NCBI GenBank assembly: GCA_050309435.1
Contig: JBNRMJ010000031.1
Location: 1-64,000, forward strand
Direction of reading: 5' to 3'
DNA from: CAYXVJ01 sp050309435
Lineage (GTDB): Bacteria; Bacillota; Clostridia; Saccharofermentanales; Fastidiosipilaceae
DNA: 64,000 nucleotides
Both the position numbers and the translations under genes were made by a program. Below, piece by piece: positions 58,833 to 64,000 of this stretch. Within the stretch, counting starts at the first letter, position 1; each line of letters opens with the position of its first letter. A model generated the notes under the pieces. The model had not been told where the DNA came from. It made no database searches and worked only from the letters and a program-made list of their open reading frames with translations.

Positions 58833-60227
58833 TTAGAAGTCCGCCGAACCGGTTGTTCTGGGGAAGGCCAGAACGTCTCTGATATTCGATACTGATGTCA
58901 GGTACATGATCATGCGTTCGAAACCCAGACCGAAACCGGCATGTTTGCTGCTCCCGTAACGGCGTAAATCCAGATACCACTGATATGGTTCAGGATCGAG
59001 GCCCATCTCTTTCATACGTGCCACAAGAACATCATAACGCTCTTCACGCTGACTGCCACCGATGATTTCACCGATACCCGGGACCAGGCAGTCCATCGCC
59101 GCGACGGTTTTACCGTCTTCGTTGACACGCATGTAGAAGGCCTTGATATCCTTCGGATAGTTGATGATGAAAACAGGTCCTCCGATTAAATGTTCGGTTA
59201 ACCAGCGTTCGTGTTCGGTCTGCAGATCTGCCCCCCATACGGGCTTATACTGAAAATCTTGACCTGATTTCTGAAGTGCTTCGATCGCATCGGTATAGGT
59301 CATGACTGCGAATTTCGCTTCTAGAACCTTGTTCAAACGCTCCAGGAGACCCTTGTCGACAAATTGATTGAAGAACTCCATTTCCTCGGCGCACTCGTCA
59401 AGAACATAACGGATGATGTACTTAAGCATTTCTTCTGCCAGTTTCATGTCGTCATTCAAATCGGCAAAGGAAATTTCAGGTTCGACCATCCAGAACTCTG
59501 CGGCATGACGAGCCGTGTTGGAATTCTCCGCCCTGAAGGTAGGGCCAAAAGTGTAAACATTCGAAAAAGCCTGTGCGAATGTCTCGGCATTCAACTGCCC
59601 GCTGACCGTTAAATGAGTCTGCTTGCCGAAAAAGTCTTCGCTGTATTTGATTTCTCCCGATTCGTCCAGCGGTAGATTCTTCAGATCAAGCGTGGTAACC
59701 TGAAACATTTCACCTGCACCTTCGGCATCCGCAGCCGTAATCAAAGGTGTATGGACATAGACGAAGTTGCGTTCGTTGAAGAATTTATGAATCGCATAAG
59801 CTGCAACAGAGCGAACTCTGAATACGGCACTGTAGAGATTCGACCGGGAGCGAAGGTGAGCGATCGTGCGCATAAACTCCGGCGTATGACGTTTGGGCTG
59901 CAGCGGATAGTCCGAAGGACTGGTTCCTTCAACGGTAATTTCATGTGCCTGAATTTCAAAAGGCTGCTTTGAGTTCGGAGTTAATACGAGCTCGCCTCGT
60001 ACAATCAAAGCTGCCCCGGTTCCCTGCCTGGCAATCTCGCCGAAGTTATCCAGTTTGTCGACACTGAAAACCACCTGGACGGGTTTAAAAAAACTTCCGT
60101 CATGTAAGTTGATAAAGCCAAAACTCTTCTGGTCACGAATCGTACGTACCCAACCGGCAACCGTTACAACGCGGCCGGCATGTTGATCCGTCTGTTTATA
60201 AAGTTCGCGTATGGATACACGTTCCAT
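58833..60227 (-). CDS. asnS: asparaginyl-tRNA synthetase
   Basis: AsnS charges tRNA-Asn with asparagine. The 464-residue class II enzyme has an OB-fold anticodon-binding domain (residues about 15-105, VTVAGWVRTIRDQKSFGFINLHDGS), motif 2 FRAENSNTARHAAEFWMVEPEI, and motif 3 GFGLGFERMIMYLTSVSNIRDVLAFPR. The absence of the AspRS GAD insertion supports AsnS over AspRS. The ATG at 60227 follows AGGCGG; the open frame upstream is not translated. It is the last gene of an operon with the SEC-C gene and icd. Confidence 0.95.
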   Translation of the reverse strand: MERVSIRELYKQTDQHAGRVVTVAGWVRTIRDQKSFGFINLHDGSFFKPVQVVFSVDKLDNFGEIARQGTGAALIVRGELVLTPNSKQPFEIQAHEITVEGTSPSDYPLQPKRHTPEFMRTIAHLRSRSNLYSAVFRVRSVAAYAIHKFFNERNFVYVHTPLITAADAEGAGEMFQVTTLDLKNLPLDESGEIKYSEDFFGKQTHLTVSGQLNAETFAQAFSNVYTFGPTFRAENSNTARHAAEFWMVEPEISFADLNDDMKLAEEMLKYIIRYVLDECAEEMEFFNQFVDKGLLERLNKVLEAKFAVMTYTDAIEALQKSGQDFQYKPVWGADLQTEHERWLTEHLIGGPVFIINYPKDIKAFYMRVNEDGKTVAAMDCLVPGIGEIIGGSQREERYDVLVARMKEMGLDPEPYQWYLDLRRYGSSKHAGFGLGFERMIMYLTSVSNIRDVLAFPRTTGSADF

Positions 60228-60228
60228 A

Positions 60229-60735
60229 TTAAACCGCCTTTCCGTGGCAATTCTTGTATTTTTTACCGCTTCCGCAGGGACAAGGTTCGTTACGACCAAC
60301 CTTGTTGCTGACGGCGATATGCTCTTTACGATATTGCTTGCCGATTTCGTCTCGCTTTTCCTTGGGGAAGACATTGTCCCAGGCGTTCAGCGAGAAGAGC
60401 CACTTGGCTCCGGCATCGTGCATATTATAAAGAAGCTTCTCATAATCGATGTCCAGGTGTACTTCCGTATCATCGTCTAGGCTTTCAAGTTCCAGTTTGT
60501 TATTCAAACTGTTTTGAATACCGTCAAGGAAACCGGTGAAGACGATCATGTCGCCTTCGAATTTAAGACGCTCGGCCAGATCGGCGGCTCTGCCCTTCCA
60601 CTCGGAAGGATAATTCTCCAAAATTTCGATATAAGCACGCTGTTCCATCTCGTAGTAGCGATTGACAAAATCATTAAAACGACCCTGGTCGCTTGTATCT
60701 TCAAACTTCTCGTTCCATGTTGCAAAATAGCTCAT
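60229..60735 (-). CDS. SEC-C zinc-motif protein
   Basis: A 168-residue protein ending in the SEC-C motif GRNEPCPCGSGKKYKNCHGKAV (metal-binding CxCx8CH), also present at the SecA C-terminus. The N-terminal 140 residues are mostly helical and acidic, with no recognised domain. SEC-C proteins often bind SecB- or ribosome-related partners, but this one is uncharacterised. It has its ATG at 60735 and abuts asnS, whose ribosome site lies in its last codons. Confidence 0.8.
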   Translation of the reverse strand: MSYFATWNEKFEDTSDQGRFNDFVNRYYEMEQRAYIEILENYPSEWKGRAADLAERLKFEGDMIVFTGFLDGIQNSLNNKLELESLDDDTEVHLDIDYEKLLYNMHDAGAKWLFSLNAWDNVFPKEKRDEIGKQYRKEHIAVSNKVGRNEPCPCGSGKKYKNCHGKAV

Positions 60736-60764
60736 TGTCTAGTCCTCCAAAAAAATTACCTGAA

Positions 60765-61979
60765 TCATTTACTTATCATACCATCTAGCAGGCTCTTCAC
60801 AAATGCCAAATATTCATTCGACGTTAAAATCGTCGGATTTTCTATATCCGTGATTCGGGCCAGATCCCCGGTCATATATCCTTTGCCTATTGCATCGAGG
60901 CATGCCGTTTCGACTTGCTTGCTAAATGTAATCAATTCATTGATATGATCCATTTCGCCTCGTTTAGCCAAGGCTCCCGTCCAGGCAAAGATCGTGGCGA
61001 TGGGGTTACTGGAAGTCTTCTCGCCTTTCAGATAGCGATAATAATGTCTGGTGATGGTACCATGTGCAGCCTCAAACTCATAGACATCATCAGGCGACAA
61101 TAAGACTGATGTCATCATAGCCAGGCTGCCGTTGGCGGCCGCAATCATATCGCTCATGACGTCTCCGTCGTAGTTTTTACAAGCCCAGACGAAGCCGCCT
61201 TCAGACCGCATGACTCGGGCTACGGCATCGTCAATCAGACTGTAGTGATAACTGATACCTGCACTCTTATAGCGCTCTTCGAACTCTTCTTCGTAAATGC
61301 TTTGAAATATTTCTTTGAAGCGCTGATCATAAATCTTGGAGATGGTATCTTTCGCAGCAAACCAAAGATCTTCACCACGCTCCAAGGCAAAGGCCAGGCA
61401 GCTTTTGGCGAATGCTTCGATCGATTGATCGGTATTATGCATACCCATCACAAGGCCTGCTCCGTCAAAATGATGAATCGGTCGAGTGACGGTTCTGCCG
61501 TCCGGATACGTAACGAGCAATTCGGCTTTGGCTCCTTTTTCGACAGCCACCTCGCTGCTCTTGTAAATATCTCCGTAGGCATGACGCGCCAGCGTAATCG
61601 GCCGCTTCCAGCTGCTGACCGAAGGACTTATACCCGGAGCGATAATCGGTGCGCGAAAAACGGTTCCGTCCAATATGGCACGAATGGTAGCATTAGGGCT
61701 CTTCCACATCTCCGACAGATTATACTCGCTCATGCGATCTGCATTAGCCGTGATCGTGGCGCACTTAACAGCAACTCCCAGTTCTCTGGTTCTTATGGCG
61801 GCATCTACGGTTACCTGATCTTGCGTAGCATCGCGATTCTTAAGTCCCAGATCGAAATACTCGGTCTTCAGATCAACAAATGGCAGGATTAACTGATCTT
61901 TAATTTCCTGCCAGAGAATACGAGTCATTTCGTCACCGTCCATTTCCACCAGAGGTGTACGCATCTGTATTCGTTCCAT
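60765..61979 (-). CDS. icd: isocitrate dehydrogenase, NADP-dependent (type II)
   Basis: A 404-residue homodimeric-type IDH (like mitochondrial IDH2), which oxidises isocitrate to 2-oxoglutarate. Family features: the opening PLVEMDGDEMTRILW, VAVKCATITANADRM, KSPNATIRAILDGTVFRAPI, the metal/substrate region KNYDGDVMSDMIAAANGSLAMM and the cofactor loop AAHGTITRHYYRYLKG. AGGATTTACGG precedes the ATG. It lies 13 bp behind holA. In anaerobes it likely makes 2-oxoglutarate for glutamate synthesis. Confidence 0.95.
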   Translation of the reverse strand: MERIQMRTPLVEMDGDEMTRILWQEIKDQLILPFVDLKTEYFDLGLKNRDATQDQVTVDAAIRTRELGVAVKCATITANADRMSEYNLSEMWKSPNATIRAILDGTVFRAPIIAPGISPSVSSWKRPITLARHAYGDIYKSSEVAVEKGAKAELLVTYPDGRTVTRPIHHFDGAGLVMGMHNTDQSIEAFAKSCLAFALERGEDLWFAAKDTISKIYDQRFKEIFQSIYEEEFEERYKSAGISYHYSLIDDAVARVMRSEGGFVWACKNYDGDVMSDMIAAANGSLAMMTSVLLSPDDVYEFEAAHGTITRHYYRYLKGEKTSSNPIATIFAWTGALAKRGEMDHINELITFSKQVETACLDAIGKGYMTGDLARITDIENPTILTSNEYLAFVKSLLDGMISK

Positions 61980-61992
61980 CCGTAAATCCTTT

Positions 61993-63078
61993 CTAGCGAC
62001 GACGCAACTTCACGCTGCGTGCCGCCCGCCCTGCCTGGGCCAGTAATATTTCCAGTCCGGTCTCGTCATCGAATTTTCCGGTCTTAATTCCCCAATCCGT
62101 TTGAAAGCATGCTTCATACAAGGCTTCGAGCATCTCTGGCGTAAAATGCCTGCTCTGCTCTTTAAGCCGTTTGGCTACAAAAGGCGCAACAGGTAAACCC
62201 TTGGCCAGCTCGCTTTGGGACCATTCATGAGCACAGAGCAGCTGTTTAAAATGTCTGGCAAGCATTATCAGGATCACCTGACTTGGTTCCTTATTGGCCC
62301 ATAATAAATGCAAAAGGCGCAAAGCTTCGGATGAATCTCCAAGAGATAACGCATCTGTCAAATCGAAGATAGAGCCTCTGTTATCCGGTCGGCAGAGCTT
62401 GTTAACAAGCGTGAGATCAATTCTCGTCCGTTTATCGTACTTGCATGCCAGTTTAAGTTTACTTAGCTCCTGGGTCAAAGAACGCATATCCATTTCACAG
62501 CGGTCCACCAGACTTTCGCAAGCTAAGGCTTCTATCTCCAAACCTTCGCGACGAAGCCAGGCTCGAACCCAGTTATTTAAGGTTTCCGGATCTTGTCGGG
62601 GAAACTGCACGATCAGGCCGCCGGCATCATCGATTAGTTTTTGAATGCGTTTTTGGCGACCGTCAATTTTCTCTTCCCAGAAAACCAAAACCGTGGTATC
62701 TGCCATCTCCCCTATACTCTTGGATAATATTTCGAAATCGTCGTCACCTAAAGATCCTTTCGTAGCGAAAAAACCGCTTCTTTGAATCAATATGAGGCGC
62801 TTATCCGATAGAAAAGGCGGCGTTCTCAGCTCCATACCCAGCTTTCTCAGATCCAAACGGCTGCCGTTGCCGTCGAGCTTGTAACTCAGTCCGTCTATAT
62901 CAGCGGTCGCTTCATTCAGGCAAAGTCGACGTAAGGTATGCCAGCTGTTTTCCAGAAGAAAATCTTCTTCGCCGTAAAACAAATAAACCGGCCGAAGTTT
63001 TCCCTCGTTCAACTCGCGCATGAGGTTTTTATAGTAGTCATGATTAATACTTTTTCGATAAGCCGCCATCGCCGTCAT
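61993..63078 (-). CDS. holA: DNA polymerase III delta subunit
   Basis: HolA is the clamp-loader wrench that opens the beta sliding clamp. The 361 residues show the family pattern: YYKNLMRELNEGKLRPVYLFYGEEDFLLENSWHTLRRL (degenerate P-loop region) and FFATKGSLGDDDFEIL, then the AAA+ lid and C-terminal collar domain (DLTDALSLGDSSEALRLLHLLW ... HFKQLLCAHE). The ATG at 63078 overlaps the comEC stop (ATGA), with AAAGG before it. The comEC-holA order is a hallmark of Bacillota. Confidence 0.94.
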   Translation of the reverse strand: MTAMAAYRKSINHDYYKNLMRELNEGKLRPVYLFYGEEDFLLENSWHTLRRLCLNEATADIDGLSYKLDGNGSRLDLRKLGMELRTPPFLSDKRLILIQRSGFFATKGSLGDDDFEILSKSIGEMADTTVLVFWEEKIDGRQKRIQKLIDDAGGLIVQFPRQDPETLNNWVRAWLRREGLEIEALACESLVDRCEMDMRSLTQELSKLKLACKYDKRTRIDLTLVNKLCRPDNRGSIFDLTDALSLGDSSEALRLLHLLWANKEPSQVILIMLARHFKQLLCAHEWSQSELAKGLPVAPFVAKRLKEQSRHFTPEMLEALYEACFQTDWGIKTGKFDDETGLEILLAQAGRAARSVKLRRR

Positions 63079-64000
63079 TTACCTTTCCAGATTATTTTCG
63101 GACAATTATACCGGTAAAAGGTCCAGGATTGGTTTCTTGACTGAAGCACCAGAGCCCCGTCTTCATCTGTACGAAAGACCTCGCTGCCAATATCTTGGAG
63201 AGATTGTAGCACAGCCTCGTGAGGATGTCCGTAGTTATTTCGACCGACCGATATCACACTGATTTCCGGACGACAGCACTCCAGAAACAGTTTACAGCAG
63301 GATGTTTCTGATCCGTGATGCGCTACCTTTAATATGTCGATATCCGCTATGGTGTTTTGTCCGATCATAGCCAGTTCGGCTTCTTTTTCACAATCGCCGG
63401 TCATAAGCACATCCAGATTCTGTCCCGTCAGATGAAAAACCAGAGATGCTGCATTACCGGACTTCGCCGCTGTTTCGGGCCAAATGCATTTCAGCCTGAA
63501 GGTTCGACCTATATTAACGATATCTCCGGCAGTAATCTCGGTCCAGGGTATCTTCAGTTCTGTTGCTATCTGTCTTAGTCTTGCATCCAGTTCACGCTCG
63601 TCACAAGCATCCTTCGTGCTTCCGTAAACCTGCGGTGTTGCGGCAACAGAGCGAATCATGCCTTCTTTCATCAGGAAGTCGAGCGAGCCTGCATGATCAT
63701 CATGCATATGAGTTACGATGGCTAAGTCTATCCGGGTTATACCTAATTTGCGGATAGCCGGTAAAATGACTCGCTCTCCTTCTTTTCTCGACGCCGTATC
63801 TATTAATATCGTCTGTCCGCTTTTTGCTTTTATTATGGCAGAATCTGCCTGACCTACAGAGAGAAAGTAGATTTCCAGATCCGGTTTTATGACATAAGCA
63901 CTGATTAAGATGATGCCTGCAGCAAGAAGATATGCCGTAGTAATACGACAAGCGCTTCTGATCGGTTTTGCTTGAATGAAACAAATCAGTAAAATAATGA
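63075..64000 (-). CDS. comEC: DNA internalization protein ComEC/Rec2, C-terminal part (cut by window edge)
   Basis: ComEC forms the membrane channel for DNA uptake in transformation. The visible 307 residues start inside membrane segments (LLICFIQAKPIRSA ... AYLLAAGIILISAYVI), followed by the extracellular/cytosolic metallo-beta-lactamase domain: IYFLSVGQADSAII, ILIDTASRKEGE, VTHMHDDHAGSLDF (the metal His-x-His-x-Asp-His), MTGDCEKEAEL and LKVAHHGSETSCCKLFLE. The frame stays open to the last base of the window, so the N-terminus and most helices are beyond it. holA overlaps its stop. Confidence 0.92.
   Translation of the reverse strand, partial: IILLICFIQAKPIRSACRITTAYLLAAGIILISAYVIKPDLEIYFLSVGQADSAIIKAKSGQTILIDTASRKEGERVILPAIRKLGITRIDLAIVTHMHDDHAGSLDFLMKEGMIRSVAATPQVYGSTKDACDERELDARLRQIATELKIPWTEITAGDIVNIGRTFRLKCIWPETAAKSGNAASLVFHLTGQNLDVLMTGDCEKEAELAMIGQNTIADIDILKVAHHGSETSCCKLFLECCRPEISVISVGRNNYGHPHEAVLQSLQDIGSEVFRTDEDGALVLQSRNQSWTFYRYNCPKIIWKGK

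Noticed and set aside
61245..61892. 215-codon plus-strand ORF inside icd
   Set aside because: Antisense shadow of icd; no start site, no recognisable domain.
63700..63984. 94-codon minus-strand ORF at the right edge
   Set aside because: The true comEC frame is open through the same stretch with clear homology; this is another frame.

Overview
The window is chromosomal DNA of a Gram-positive-type bacterium, most likely Bacillota, class Clostridia (inference). Support comes from gene content and order (comM-dprA-topA-trmFO, dapA-dapB, serC-serA, radC-mreC-mreD-PBP2, yerC-secA), folate-dependent TrmFO, rubrerythrin instead of aerobic defences, ArlRS/PhoPR-like two-component pairs, strong AGGAGG ribosome sites and several TTG starts. 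I cannot name a genus. No rRNA operon or CRISPR array was seen.

Layout. Positions 1-126 are the end of an IS3-family element abutting a queA-tgt-yajC operon (minus). Positions 2.9-4.6 kb hold dapA-dapB (lysine/diaminopimelate). Positions 4.7-12.5 kb (minus) hold a DUF624 membrane protein, comM-dprA and topA-trmFO. Positions 12.7-18 kb hold ychF and the minus genes coaE, polA and an RluA-type pseudouridine synthase. Positions 18-23.1 kb (plus) hold a response regulator/kinase pair, a small Usp protein, rluF and a lipid kinase. The tmRNA gene lies at 23.2-23.6 kb.

From 23,597 to 30,960 a 7.4-kb mobile element is inserted in the 3' end of the tmRNA gene, bounded by a 16-bp direct repeat. It has a tyrosine integrase, a CI-like repressor facing a Cro-like gene, an excisionase/AlpA-like protein, a primase-helicase with an iteron cluster right behind it (probable origin), small unknown proteins, and finally a promoter, a structured leader, a DUF4355 scaffold protein and an HK97-fold major capsid protein. 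It has no terminase, portal, tail or lysis gene. The best reading is a phage satellite that brings its own coat and scaffold proteins and depends on a helper phage for the rest; this is the most interesting object in the window. It also carries a replacement terminator for tmRNA and pairs of 9-bp integrase arm sites at both ends.

After the island come an alpha/beta hydrolase, serC-serA (serine synthesis) with a TIM-barrel isomerase, a broken MFS transporter, a DUF4342 protein with an ArlRS-like pair (36-39 kb), then minus-strand baiN-like, DUF1801 and murJ genes, a LOG-family gene, corA, rpsD, tRNA-Thr(CGU), a zinc ribbon and rubrerythrin, and secA with yerC. Positions 50.3-53.1 kb hold three TadE/TadG-like pseudopilin-type genes without the rest of a Tad machine in view. 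Positions 53.2-58.7 kb hold dtd, a divergent MgsA-like protein and the mrdA-mreD-mreC-radC cell-shape cluster, without mreB. Positions 58.8-64 kb hold an operon read leftwards: comEC (cut by the window edge), holA, icd, a SEC-C protein and asnS. ComEC, ComM and DprA together indicate a DNA-uptake/transformation capacity.
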